This document shows, in pieces, positions 40,793 to 49,212 of a stretch of DNA of 64,000 bases. Under the pieces are notes generated by a model. It was given only the letters and a program-made list of their open reading frames with translations, was not told where the DNA came from and did not search any database. The position numbers were made by a program, and so were the translations under genes. Source of the DNA: Haloarchaeobius sp. FL176 (lineage in GTDB: Archaea; Halobacteriota; Halobacteria; Halobacteriales; Natrialbaceae); contig NZ_JANJYH010000003.1 in NCBI RefSeq assembly GCF_024609245.1, forward strand, positions 310,001-374,000, written 5' to 3'. Every line of letters begins with the position of its first letter. Within the stretch, counting starts at the first letter, position 1.

Positions 40793-42163
40793 TCAGTACT
40801 TCGGCTCCGCGCCGGTCGTCTCGTAGACGGCCTCCATCAGCGAGTCGCGCTTGGACTGCCACAGCTCTAACTCGCCGGGGCTGCTCGGGTAGTGCTCGTA
40901 GTGGTCCAGCAGGTCGTCGGCACACTGCTTCGTCCGGTAGAACTGGAGGATGTTCCGCCAGTAGCCGAAGCTCTTGACGGCGAGTTTGGCCTTGAACAGC
41001 GTGCTCATCTCGGTGCTCCCCTCGTACAGCGCCTCCGCGAGCTTCTCGCCCGGAAGCGAGGCGAGCAGCCCCATCAGGTCGTCGACGTCGACCGCTGTCG
41101 ACAGGATGTTGTACACGTCGAGGGCGGCGTAGCGCGCGCCGAAGTGCTCCATGACGCGCTCGTTGTACTCCCAGAGCAGCTCCTCGCTCACGTCGCCCTG
41201 CTCGATGGCCTCGATGGCCTGCTCGCCGGCGTACTTGCCCGCGTAGGCCGCGCCAGCGATGCCACCGCCCGTAGTCGGGTTGACGTGGCCGGCCGCGTCG
41301 CCGACAGCCATGTAGCCCGGCGCGACCGCGGAGTCGTAGGGTCGGCGGGTCGGGAGGGCGGCACCGAGCTTGTCCTCTACCTCCGCACCCTCGAACTCCT
41401 CGCGGTTCCGGAGGTCCTGCTTCAGGTCGTCGACGAGCTCCATCGGCTCCTCGGTCATCTGGAAGCCGAGGCCGGCGTTGATCTCCGTGTCGGTGCGCGG
41501 GAAGTACCAGAGGTAGCCCGCGGCGCGGTCGGTCGGCTTGAACACCAGCGCGTCGTCCCACTCGACGGGCTCCTCGACGTGGACGATCTCGCGGTAGGCC
41601 GAGCAGAACTGCGAGTAGTTGACGTTGGTGTCGAACGTCGCGTCGGCGAAGTCGACCTTGTCCTGCAGCAGCGAGAGCGAGCCCGCGCCGTCGATGACGA
41701 TGTCGGCCTCGTACTCGACGGGGTCGCCCTTCCGGTTCGCCGTGAGGCCGGTGATGACGCCGTCGTCGTCCTGTCTCACGTCCTGGATGACGGTGTCGTA
41801 GTGGAACGTCGCACCGGCCTCCTCCGCGCCCTCGATGACACAGCGGCCGTACTCCCAGCGGTCGATGACCGCCAGCTCGCCCGGCACCGGAATCTCCAGT
41901 ACCGTGTCCTCCTGGGGGATCTCGAAGCGCCCGTGGTCGACACCCGTGTTGGTGAATGCCGGTTCGAGCTTCTCCTTCGGAATGGCCTCGGGGAACGCGT
42001 CCGCGCCCTTGAGTGCGTCCCCGCAGGCGATGTGCCCGGCTTCCTCCTCGTCCTTGCGCTCGACGATGACGACATCGTATCCCTCTCGGGCGATTGTCGC
42101 CGCCGCGTAGCACCCCGACGTCCCCGCACCGGCGACGACGACGTCGAACTCGTGGCTTGTCAT
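40793..42163 (-). CDS. geranylgeranyl reductase family flavoprotein
   Basis: A 456-residue FAD enzyme. The dinucleotide fold is VVVAGAGTSGCYAA at about 8-21, followed by VVIVERKDEEEAGHIACGDAL. The active-site-type cysteine of this loop is present. The second FAD motif AVGDAAGHVNPTTGGGIAGAAYAG is at about 292-315. These match archaeal (di)geranylgeranylglycerophospholipid reductases that saturate isoprenoid chains of membrane lipids, using ferredoxin or a similar donor. ATG 42163 is preferred over a GTG at 42169. A 2Fe-2S ferredoxin gene is divergent 110 bases away. Confidence 0.9.
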   Translation of the reverse strand: MTSHEFDVVVAGAGTSGCYAAATIAREGYDVVIVERKDEEEAGHIACGDALKGADAFPEAIPKEKLEPAFTNTGVDHGRFEIPQEDTVLEIPVPGELAVIDRWEYGRCVIEGAEEAGATFHYDTVIQDVRQDDDGVITGLTANRKGDPVEYEADIVIDGAGSLSLLQDKVDFADATFDTNVNYSQFCSAYREIVHVEEPVEWDDALVFKPTDRAAGYLWYFPRTDTEINAGLGFQMTEEPMELVDDLKQDLRNREEFEGAEVEDKLGAALPTRRPYDSAVAPGYMAVGDAAGHVNPTTGGGIAGAAYAGKYAGEQAIEAIEQGDVSEELLWEYNERVMEHFGARYAALDVYNILSTAVDVDDLMGLLASLPGEKLAEALYEGSTEMSTLFKAKLAVKSFGYWRNILQFYRTKQCADDLLDHYEHYPSSPGELELWQSKRDSLMEAVYETTGAEPKY

Positions 42164-42272
42164 GTTCACCCGTCGCGGCCGCAGGGAAAAAACGTTTTAC
42201 TCCCATTTCTGTCGCCTCGCTGGCCTCAGAAAAGGATAAAGAGTTTAGTCCGGAACCGCTGTAGCCGAAGCT

Positions 42273-42611
42273 ATGACCGACTACACCGTCGAGTTCGTGG
42301 GGACCGGTGAGTCCATCACCGTCTCCGACAAGCAGACCATCCTGAAGCGATGCATCGAGGAGGGCATCGCACAGGAGTTCTCCTGCCGGGTCGGGATGTG
42401 TCTGGCCTGCTCCGCCGAGATCGTCGAGGGGGACGTGACCCAGCCGGCCGCCCGCGGGCTCACCGAGGAGGAGCGCGAGAACTACGCGCTGACCTGCATG
42501 GCACGCCCGGTCTCGGACCTGAAGCTCGACCGCGGGAAGTATCCGCCGAGCATCGAGGACGACGGCGCGGTGGCCACGGAGTCGAGCGAGGCCGCCGCGG
42601 GCGACGACTAG
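42273..42611 (+). CDS. 2Fe-2S ferredoxin (plant type)
   Basis: A 112-residue protein with a [2Fe-2S] cluster motif at C38, C43, C46 and C75 (C-x4-C-x2-C-x28-C) and the surrounding SCRVGMCLACSAEIVEGDV. It lacks the long acidic insertion of the main halophilic ferredoxin, so it is a specialised electron carrier. Its divergent neighbour is a geranylgeranyl reductase, for which it may be the donor. That pairing is inferred from position. The C-terminal 25 residues are a low-complexity acidic tail. Confidence 0.92.
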   Translation: MTDYTVEFVGTGESITVSDKQTILKRCIEEGIAQEFSCRVGMCLACSAEIVEGDVTQPAARGLTEEERENYALTCMARPVSDLKLDRGKYPPSIEDDGAVATESSEAAAGDD

Positions 42612-43474
42612 TCCTCGGCCGCGGGCGCCGCTGCGCCCTCATCAGCCTGCTCCAGCGATTCCGGCCTGTTCTCGCCGAACCACGACGCCGCGAAGTCGAC
42701 GAGCGCGCGCTGGTCGACGAGCCGCGACTCCGCCACCCCGACCTGCTCGACGGCCACTGCGTCGGGCCGCTCGCGTTCGAACGCCTCGCCGACGGCGGGG
42801 AAGTCGGCCGTGTCGAGCGCAACGTCGTCGAACTCCAGCCAGACCCGCTCGCCGTCGCGGATGGCCGGGCCGCCACCGGTCTCGTGCTCTTTCGGGAACT
42901 CGCCGCGGTACTCCGCGAGGTGGCAGGAAGTGGCCGTCTCGTAGTCGGTGCCGAGCATGAGCACCGACGCGTCGTGGTCGTAGAGCCGTGCGAGCGGCGT
43001 TCCCTCACCGAGCGGCTCGTCGTCCGGGTGCGGGAGGACGATCGCCTCGGCGTCGGCACCCCACGCGGCGAACGAGACGACGGGGTGGTCGCTCCGGACG
43101 ACGCCGGGGTACGACCGGAACGTGTTCGGGATGGCTCCGATCCGTGGACACGGCGTCGACCCGGGCCGGAACGCCGGCATCGTCTCGCGGATGGTCGGCT
43201 CCCACTCGTCCGGGACCGGCGGGTCCTGCCAGCCACCCGGGTCGGAGTAGTCGCCTGTGAACGTCGGCAGCACCAGCGTCCCCTCCGCGCTGACGGTCTG
43301 CTGGAGGGCGTCCACGACCGCGGCCGGGCCGCCACAGACCCAGCCGAGCGCCGACAGCGAACTGTGGACGAAGACGGTGTCGCCCGCCGACAGCCCCAGC
43401 TCGCGCAGGTCCGAGACCAGCCGCTCGACGGTGATCGGTTCGTCGCTCATCGCGTCGGGCTCCACGTCGCTCAT
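42608..43474 (-). CDS. AAC(3)-family N-acetyltransferase
   Basis: A 288-residue protein of the aminoglycoside 3-N-acetyltransferase (YokD) family: GDTVFVHSSLSALGWVCGGPAAVVDAL, then EGTLVLPTFTGDYSDP, and SDHPVVSFAAWG with the conserved His. Members are widespread in archaea with no antibiotic link. The acyl acceptor is unknown. Stops overlap by four bases with the convergent ferredoxin gene. A second ATG at 43450 could also be the start. Confidence 0.88.
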   Translation of the reverse strand: MSDVEPDAMSDEPITVERLVSDLRELGLSAGDTVFVHSSLSALGWVCGGPAAVVDALQQTVSAEGTLVLPTFTGDYSDPGGWQDPPVPDEWEPTIRETMPAFRPGSTPCPRIGAIPNTFRSYPGVVRSDHPVVSFAAWGADAEAIVLPHPDDEPLGEGTPLARLYDHDASVLMLGTDYETATSCHLAEYRGEFPKEHETGGGPAIRDGERVWLEFDDVALDTADFPAVGEAFERERPDAVAVEQVGVAESRLVDQRALVDFAASWFGENRPESLEQADEGAAAPAAED

Positions 43475-43540
43475 CTGCTTGCCGTGGAGTCGATGGGCGC
43501 TCGGTAAAAGTCTTCAGCAGCCGTGCGGTTCGTTCACACA

Positions 43541-44701
43541 CTACCGCGCCGCGCAGTTGTTCGGCCCCAGCTCGACCGCGAAGGCGTCCTCGTCGTCCAG
43601 CGTTTCGCGGCCGAGGTTCGTCTCGATGATTCGCTCGTACTCGTTGGGTTGTGGTGGCAGCGCCGCGAGCACGTAGTCGACGAACTCGTCGCGCCCGAGC
43701 GAGAGCGCCTCGACGCGGTCGCGCACCGTCCCGAGCGTCGCGGTGACGGTCCCGTCCTCGGCTCGCGGCGTCCCGTCGTCGCGGTGGCCTGGGGCGACGA
43801 CCATCGAGTCGGGAAACCTGAGCAACCCTTCCTGGAGAGAGTCGTAGAGCTCGGCCGCCAGCTCGGCCGCACCCTCGTCGCCCTCCTCCAGGTCCGGCCG
43901 GGCGACGGTGTCGACGAACAGCCCGTCGCCGGTGAACAGGACGCCACTGGCTGCGAGCGTCGTCATCTCGGTCGTGTGGCCCGGGGTCGCGACGGCCTCG
44001 ATGTCGGTGCCGCCGACGGTGAGTGTCTCGCCGTCGGCCAGCGGGCGCACGTCGTACGCGAGGCCGCGCTCCCTGGCCAGCTCGGGGAGGACGGGCTCGG
44101 CGTCGCTCACGGTGGCGACGGCCCGAACGCCGGAGACGTGGTCGGCGTGAACGTGGGTGTCGATGGCGTAGCGGAGGTCCGCGCCGCGCTCGTTCGCGTC
44201 GGCGACGTAGCGGTCGGCGAACGCCCGGAGTGGGTCCACGACGGCCGCCTCCCCGCCGTCGACGACCATGTAGGAGAGACAGCCGCTCGAGGGACGGTCG
44301 TACTGGACGACGGTGCCCGACGCAGCCTCGACATCGCGGGCGACGAGCAGACGCGCCCAGGCGTCCATCCCGCCGGCGAGGTTCCGGGCGTCGTGGCCCG
44401 CCTCGACGAGGAGTTCGGCGGCGTGCGCGCTCGCCTCGCCGTGGCCACAGACCGCGACGATGGGCTCGGCCGGGTCCTCGCCGACGAGCGAGTCCACGTC
44501 GCCGGTGACCTGTGCCTGCACGAACTTCACGTGGGGAACCTGCACCGCGCTGACCCCGGGACCGTCGACGTGCCACGCCTCGAACTCGTCGCGGTCGCGG
44601 ACGTCGAGCAGCGTGAACGGCTCGCCCGACCGGAGCAGCTCGTCGAGGGCTCGCGGGGAGACCGACGGCGGCGCGTCGTCGGCTTCGGATGGGACACTCA
44701 T
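43541..44701 (-). CDS. rhodanese-metallo-beta-lactamase fusion (persulfide dioxygenase-like)
   Basis: A 386-residue fusion. The N-terminal rhodanese domain (about 12-125) has LLDVRDRDEF and active cysteine C85 (VAVCGHGEA). The C-terminal MBL domain carries HVHADH at 183-188, TPGHTTE and FTGDGLFVD. This resembles ETHE1-type persulfide dioxygenases fused to sulfurtransferases, with rhodanese first. It would handle persulfide sulfur in the cytoplasm. The hydrolase substrate is inferred. Monocistronic. Confidence 0.87.
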   Translation of the reverse strand: MSVPSEADDAPPSVSPRALDELLRSGEPFTLLDVRDRDEFEAWHVDGPGVSAVQVPHVKFVQAQVTGDVDSLVGEDPAEPIVAVCGHGEASAHAAELLVEAGHDARNLAGGMDAWARLLVARDVEAASGTVVQYDRPSSGCLSYMVVDGGEAAVVDPLRAFADRYVADANERGADLRYAIDTHVHADHVSGVRAVATVSDAEPVLPELARERGLAYDVRPLADGETLTVGGTDIEAVATPGHTTEMTTLAASGVLFTGDGLFVDTVARPDLEEGDEGAAELAAELYDSLQEGLLRFPDSMVVAPGHRDDGTPRAEDGTVTATLGTVRDRVEALSLGRDEFVDYVLAALPPQPNEYERIIETNLGRETLDDEDAFAVELGPNNCAAR

Positions 44702-44811
44702 ACCCCACCGTACGCCCGGCGGGAGGATAAAAACCGTGCGTAGACCGCTCGGTCCGCCGGAACGGCCGGTGTGGGACAACGTTGAAGCGACCACCGGCCG
44801 ACACGTCAGGC

Positions 44812-45444
44812 ATGGACGCAACCGCCTTCCGCGAGTCAGTCGAGGCCGCCAAAGCCACCGAGCTCGACCGACTCGGCTCCTCGAAGCTGCTCATCGCGCT
44901 GACCGACGCGGCCCTCTCCGAGGAGGCCGTCCTCCGAGCCGCCGCCTTCAGCGAGTTCCTCGCGCGCGAGACGTTCGAATCGTGGGCCGCCGACGAGTCC
45001 GACGACGAGGCGAGCGCGGTGTTCGCGGACGTGGCCGCACAGGAGGCAGAGCACTACGACCGCGTCGTCGACGCCCTCGGTGAGGCCGTCGAACCCGAGA
45101 GCGTCGGCCCGATGCACGCCTACCTCCGCGACCGCGACGACACCGTCGAACGCGCTGCCGCGGGCCTCGTCGGCCGTGGCCTCGTCAGCCTCCGGACGCA
45201 CCTCCAGGTCGTCAGCTTCTTCGTCAACGAAGCGGACGCGGCGAAGGCTGACCTGTTCCGCGACCTCCGGAGCGAGACCGAGGAGTCCCTCTCGGCGGGC
45301 CTCGACCTTCTCGACTCGGTCTGCGAGGACGACGCCGACTGGGAGCGCGCCGAGGCGGTCGCGGAGTACGTCGTCCAGCTCGCCTACGACGACTACGCCG
45401 ACTCGCTCACCGAGATGGGCGTCGACCCGAAACCCATCTGTTGA
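44812..45444 (+). CDS. ferritin-like (rubrerythrin-related) protein
   Basis: A 210-residue all-helical protein. The pattern is that of a four-helix ferritin-like domain: SEFLARETFESWA, then AAQEAEHYDRVVDALGE (E-x2-H metal motif) and later a second helix pair SFFVNEADAAKADLFRDLRSETEESL. It lacks a rubredoxin domain. The ending is DPKPIC. A di-iron site and a role in oxidative stress are inferred. It resembles haloarchaeal proteins simply annotated as rubrerythrin family. Confidence 0.78.
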   Translation: MDATAFRESVEAAKATELDRLGSSKLLIALTDAALSEEAVLRAAAFSEFLARETFESWAADESDDEASAVFADVAAQEAEHYDRVVDALGEAVEPESVGPMHAYLRDRDDTVERAAAGLVGRGLVSLRTHLQVVSFFVNEADAAKADLFRDLRSETEESLSAGLDLLDSVCEDDADWERAEAVAEYVVQLAYDDYADSLTEMGVDPKPIC

Positions 45445-45493
45445 GTCCCCGAAGGCCGGAACCTTGATTGCTGGAGGTGGCGAGGGACGAAGC

Positions 45494-46150
45494 ATGGCTT
45501 CGAGACGCCTCGCGATGGTTTTCGCCGTGACCTTCCTGCTGACCGGTGCCGGCTGTATCGGCTTCATCACCGGCGAGGAGCCGCTGACCTACAGCGCCGA
45601 ACAGGCGACCGTCGCCGACAGCGCACTCGGCGACGACGGAACGGGCTACACGGAGCGCTCCGTCGAGCAGGAGGTCATCGAACGGACCAGCGAAGACCTC
45701 GGCAATCGGACCGTCGTCGTCGAGAACTGGCTCGCGCGGTACGAGAAGCAGGACGAGTTCATCGACGAGACCGTAGGGGTGTTCGCGGTCGTCTCGACCC
45801 ACGAGGTCGACGTGGTGGGCGAACCGCAGAACCCCATCGCGAACGTGAGCGAAGGCGAGGTGCTCACCGAACTCGTCGGCCAGTACGAGACGTCCTACGG
45901 CGACCTCTCGGGCGCCGAACGCACTGACACCCTGCAGGCCACGATGCTCGGCGAGCAGACCGACGTCGCCGTGTTCACCACGACGACGAACTTCGCCGGC
46001 CGCGAGGTCGAGGTGAACGTCTACGTCTCCGTTGTCAAGCACGGGGACGACTACGTCGTGGCCATCGGCGGCCACCCGACCCGGCTCCCCGACGAACGCG
46101 ACAACATCCTCGACCTCATCGAGAGCATCGAACACAGCGACGAGGAGTGA
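45494..46150 (+). CDS. DUF6517 lipoprotein
   Basis: A 218-residue exported protein: MASRRLAMVF signal, then lipobox GAGC at about 18-21. The folded part contains PLTYSAEQATVADSALGDDGTGYTE and VVVENWLARYEK, the hallmark of DUF6517 as I know it, then the strand pair VAVFTTTTNFAGREVEVNVYVSVVKHGDDYVV. The ending is LDLIESIEHSDEE. The 3' end is duplicated 0.7 kb downstream. Function unknown. Monocistronic. Confidence 0.84.
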   Translation: MASRRLAMVFAVTFLLTGAGCIGFITGEEPLTYSAEQATVADSALGDDGTGYTERSVEQEVIERTSEDLGNRTVVVENWLARYEKQDEFIDETVGVFAVVSTHEVDVVGEPQNPIANVSEGEVLTELVGQYETSYGDLSGAERTDTLQATMLGEQTDVAVFTTTTNFAGREVEVNVYVSVVKHGDDYVVAIGGHPTRLPDERDNILDLIESIEHSDEE

Positions 46151-46232
46151 ACCGGAAGGAGTTGCCGGCCTGATTTTCCGACGCTGAAACGGTGCGTCAC
46201 CCTTCTTGAACAACCCACCTGAATCCGTAGCC

Positions 46233-46706
46233 ATGGTGAGAGCCACGACGAACGATGACGACTCGACCCAACCGCTCTCGCGCCGACGCCTCCTCGCGGC
46301 TAGCGGGACGGCAGCCCTCGCCGGATTGGCCGGCTGTGCCTCGATCCTCGGCGATGGCGGCGACTGCAACGACGACGCCCTCGTCGCCGACGCCGGCGAC
46401 GCGATGGCGAGCGAGTTCGCCGACGTGACCCTCCGCAACCGGGCGAACGACGGCGCGGTCGAGCTGACCGTCGAGGTCAGGACGGCCGACGGAAGCCGAG
46501 TTCTCGACGCCGCCGCGACGGTCGACGGGTGCAGCGCACGGGAGTACGACGAGGTCTGGGCGAGCACCGGCGAGTACACCGTCACCAGCACGGACGGCGA
46601 CGGCGCGGAGACAACCAGCACCGTCTCGGTCGACTCGCTCGACGACTCGGTCTGGGTCACGGCGGCCGACGACGGCTCGGTCGAGGTCGACGTGCTCCAC
46701 GCCTGA
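46233..46706 (+). CDS. Tat lipoprotein of unknown function
   Basis: A 157-residue protein with twin-arginine signal (LSRRRLLAASG) and lipobox LAGC at about 32-35. The domain is beta-rich: FADVTLRNRANDGAVELTVEVRTADG, then STGEYTVTSTDGDGAETTSTV, like a small Ig/CARDB fold. Two cysteines (GDCNDD, DGCSA) may pair. Unrecognised family. Lies between the intact DUF6517 gene and its broken copy. Confidence 0.7.
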   Translation: MVRATTNDDDSTQPLSRRRLLAASGTAALAGLAGCASILGDGGDCNDDALVADAGDAMASEFADVTLRNRANDGAVELTVEVRTADGSRVLDAAATVDGCSAREYDEVWASTGEYTVTSTDGDGAETTSTVSVDSLDDSVWVTAADDGSVEVDVLHA

Positions 46707-46830
46707 GCCGCCGAACCGACGGTGACGCTGACCGGACGGGAACGTGACGACACGTTGGCCGAACAGCATTCGAAGATGTTCACGCGAGCGAAGCTGGCTC
46801 GCGGGGCTCCAAGCCGTTCGCCAACGAGGC

Positions 46831-46934
46831 GACGACTACGTCGTGGCCATCGGCGGCCACCCGACCCGGCCCCCGACGAACGCGACAACGTCCTCGACCT
46901 CGTCGAGAGCATCGAACACAGCGACGAGGAGTAG
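46831..46934 (+). pseudogene. truncated, frameshifted copy of the DUF6517 gene 3' end
   Basis: This segment repeats the last ~105 bases of the 45494-46150 gene, from GACGACTACGTCGTGG to the codons for IEHSDEE, with a few substitutions and a one-base deletion (CGGCTCCCCGAC versus CGGCCCCCGAC). The first half reads DDYVVAIGGHPTR and the second DERDNVLDLVESIEHSDEE, but in different frames. No start or signal peptide is present. It is a duplication remnant. Confidence 0.85.
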
Positions 46935-46935
46935 C

Positions 46936-47082
46936 TCAGTCGAGCCCGCGCTCGCTGACCTGCTCCCGGATCTCCGTCGCCCGTGTTCGGACACGTGTCG
47001 CGTACCGCTCGATCTTCTCCGGTCGCTTCCCGTAGAAGGAGGCGACCCACTGCGCGTCGCTGTTGTACAGTTGCGTGAGGAA
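46936..47082 (-). pseudogene. orphan C-terminal gene fragment
   Basis: The reverse strand encodes about 48 residues beginning FLTQLYNSDAQWVASFYG and ending VSERGLD with a stop at 46936. It is preceded by an in-frame stop at 47083-47085, so the 5' part of the gene is missing. Composition is typically haloarchaeal, while the DNA beyond 47083 turns abruptly AT-rich. That boundary looks like a break point. Parent family not recognised. Confidence 0.6.
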
Positions 47083-47369
47083 TTACCTTGAAAAAGTGCG
47101 GGCGCATGCAAGGCACTTCGAATTAGGTGTGCTAAACGTCACGACGTTGCGCCCAGCTACTCAATGAATGTTCGGGGATGACAATGCGCTTCCCTAACTT
47201 ACGTAGTAGTGTTAGAATTCCTGAAACATTCGAAGAAGATACATATATTTCAATGCGCAACAAACCCCGAATATCAATTTCAAAAAAGGTAATTTCTTAC
47301 ATGTGTTGTGTGCTCCCAAACTATGTTATTTGGCCAACAATTATTTCATCTCTCGATTAGTTATTTGAC
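47083..47369. other. AT-rich non-coding stretch preceding the low-GC lipoprotein gene
   Basis: About 290 bases with strongly lowered GC and runs such as TTCAAAAAAGG. A 60-codon frame at 47178-47360 exists but shows no recognisable product. Several TATA-like stretches occur. No inverted terminal repeats or transposase remnants were recognised. Confidence 0.5.
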
Positions 47370-49103
47370 ATGATGCGTAGGCGCCAATTGGTTTTGATAG
47401 GAAGTGCTGGACTTACGAGTGCAATTGCAGGATGTAGTATGCTCCTTGGAGGAGGAGACGAAAAGAAAAATGGCCAGACGGGCAATGCAGAAGAAACGAC
47501 GACGAATGGCCGGACTGGCCCCCCATCGTTTGAGGACATTTCACTCTCTTCACCTGAAACTGTAACAGTAGAGTCAGAATTCAGACTCACGGTTTCAGCG
47601 ACGAATACAGGTGGTGAAACCGGAACATACGAGGACACCATCCAGCTCTTATCATCGTCTTTGAACGATGAAGAACCGGAGAATGAGCCGGCGGTCGAGG
47701 AACCGGTAACAATCGAATCAGTCGCACCAGGAGAGACTGGTGAAGCGACGATTACTATGCCGGCCTTCGATTTGGTCAACGATTATGAGTTCACGCTCGC
47801 GGATGCTGATTCCACAGTAACTGTCCGGCCGGAGCCAATGACTGGCTCTGTGGGTACTACGTTCGCCATCGGTAATAGCCTCCAAGTCGCTATAACAGAC
47901 GTTAGCATTCAGGAATCGGTTTTTCACCCAATCGACCGGGTTTCTGGCCTTTCAACTTCTGAGGAGGTAGGAGCATTCATGGCTCCTTCGCGGCACATGC
48001 TAGCAATCGTCTCGATTACAGCAGAGAACCGAGGAACAGCAGTGGTCTCGGCCGACGCTGGAACAATCGGGATTCGAGACGCGGAATGGTATGGATCTGG
48101 AGAGGGATTGCCTGATGCCGTACTCGGCCGGTCGGAGAGTCGGTTCTACAATGGCGAACTACCAGAAATCAACCCTAGCGAATCGGTAAGCGGCTACTAC
48201 ATCGCGCTGGTACCTCAGGAAACCGCCCGTGGCACGATTGAAATCACGGGGCAAGCGGACGCAACCGAAACCCTCCCAGAACGAGTTTGGACTGCTTCAC
48301 CAGAAGGTGAAGCCCGGCAACTCCCAAACATGACGCTCAATTCGATTGGGGTCCCGGAGACGACACCCTTGGGACAGGATTATGAAATAATGTTCTCGGT
48401 CGCGAACGAAGGCGACAGCCCTGGCACACTCAGGGGCGTGATTCAATCCGGAGGCGATGAGTGGGAGCAGCTTGGAACGGCATCGGGTAATGCCAATATA
48501 GAAACTGACCGGCCGATGAGTGGTGTGGTTCAGCAAGAGCTACAACCAGGTGAGTCGACAGAAATTACAGTGGCGAATTTTGCAGTGCTGAATGGAGAGT
48601 TCACCTACCGGTTCCAACCGTTTGATCAGGAATGGCAAGTTTCCCACGAGGAGGCGACGCTCTCCCTCGGAGAGCAACTAAAATCGCAAAATAATGCAAA
48701 CATAATCGTAAGGGACATTCGTACGCAAGAGACAATCACGGGATACAACAACTGGGACAGTGAAGAGGTCGAGATGGAACCCGAAGACGGCAACCAGTTC
48801 GTCGCATTCCGAGTTAGATTCACGAAGCGAGATGAGACCAAAGATTACGTAACCACGCCGTCGACCGGTGACTTCGACATATGCATCGACGACAATATTG
48901 TTGGTGCGGACAGGTACCTCGGAGAAATTCGAGAGAACTGGTATACCCCCGTAGAGGGTGATATCGACGAACAAGGTGAAGTGAGTGGCTGGGAGATTCA
49001 CGAAGCACCCGCTGAATATTCAGCAGATGACTTTGAGGTCCGGTTCGAAGAGGAGGCTGGATTTGGATCGAGCCTCAGCACAATTGCAACTTGGAGGCAG
49101 TGA
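47370..49103 (+). CDS. large low-GC Tat lipoprotein with CARDB-like repeats
   Basis: A 577-residue protein starting MMRRRQLVLIGSAG with lipobox IAGC at about 20-23 and a Thr/Asn/Gly linker. Two homologous-looking beta modules occur: VTVESEFRLTVSATNTGGETGTYEDTI near 65-90 and PLGQDYEIMFSVANEGDSPGTLRGVI near 330-355. Both fit CARDB-type Ig domains. Between and after them lie DUF4352-like stretches (HMLAIVSITAENRG, QFVAFRVRF). Base composition and codon use are clearly more AT-rich than neighbours, which suggests transfer. It probably sits on the outer membrane face. Confidence 0.85.
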   Translation: MMRRRQLVLIGSAGLTSAIAGCSMLLGGGDEKKNGQTGNAEETTTNGRTGPPSFEDISLSSPETVTVESEFRLTVSATNTGGETGTYEDTIQLLSSSLNDEEPENEPAVEEPVTIESVAPGETGEATITMPAFDLVNDYEFTLADADSTVTVRPEPMTGSVGTTFAIGNSLQVAITDVSIQESVFHPIDRVSGLSTSEEVGAFMAPSRHMLAIVSITAENRGTAVVSADAGTIGIRDAEWYGSGEGLPDAVLGRSESRFYNGELPEINPSESVSGYYIALVPQETARGTIEITGQADATETLPERVWTASPEGEARQLPNMTLNSIGVPETTPLGQDYEIMFSVANEGDSPGTLRGVIQSGGDEWEQLGTASGNANIETDRPMSGVVQQELQPGESTEITVANFAVLNGEFTYRFQPFDQEWQVSHEEATLSLGEQLKSQNNANIIVRDIRTQETITGYNNWDSEEVEMEPEDGNQFVAFRVRFTKRDETKDYVTTPSTGDFDICIDDNIVGADRYLGEIRENWYTPVEGDIDEQGEVSGWEIHEAPAEYSADDFEVRFEEEAGFGSSLSTIATWRQ

Positions 49104-49212
49104 AATGGCCGACTGACCGCCCTGAAGGGCCCGATCGCTACGGCGTCAGTAGACGCGATAAATAATGGGTTGAGGCGTGAAAAATCGGCGAACCCGACGA
49201 AGAAAAAGGTCG

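Noticed and set aside
42608-43474. AAC(3) as an antibiotic-resistance gene
   Set aside because: The family is widespread in archaea without aminoglycoside exposure or mobile context. Only the acetyltransferase family is claimed.
47178-47360. 60-codon frame in the AT-rich block
   Set aside because: Frame is short, AT-driven and shows no homology pattern or good start context.
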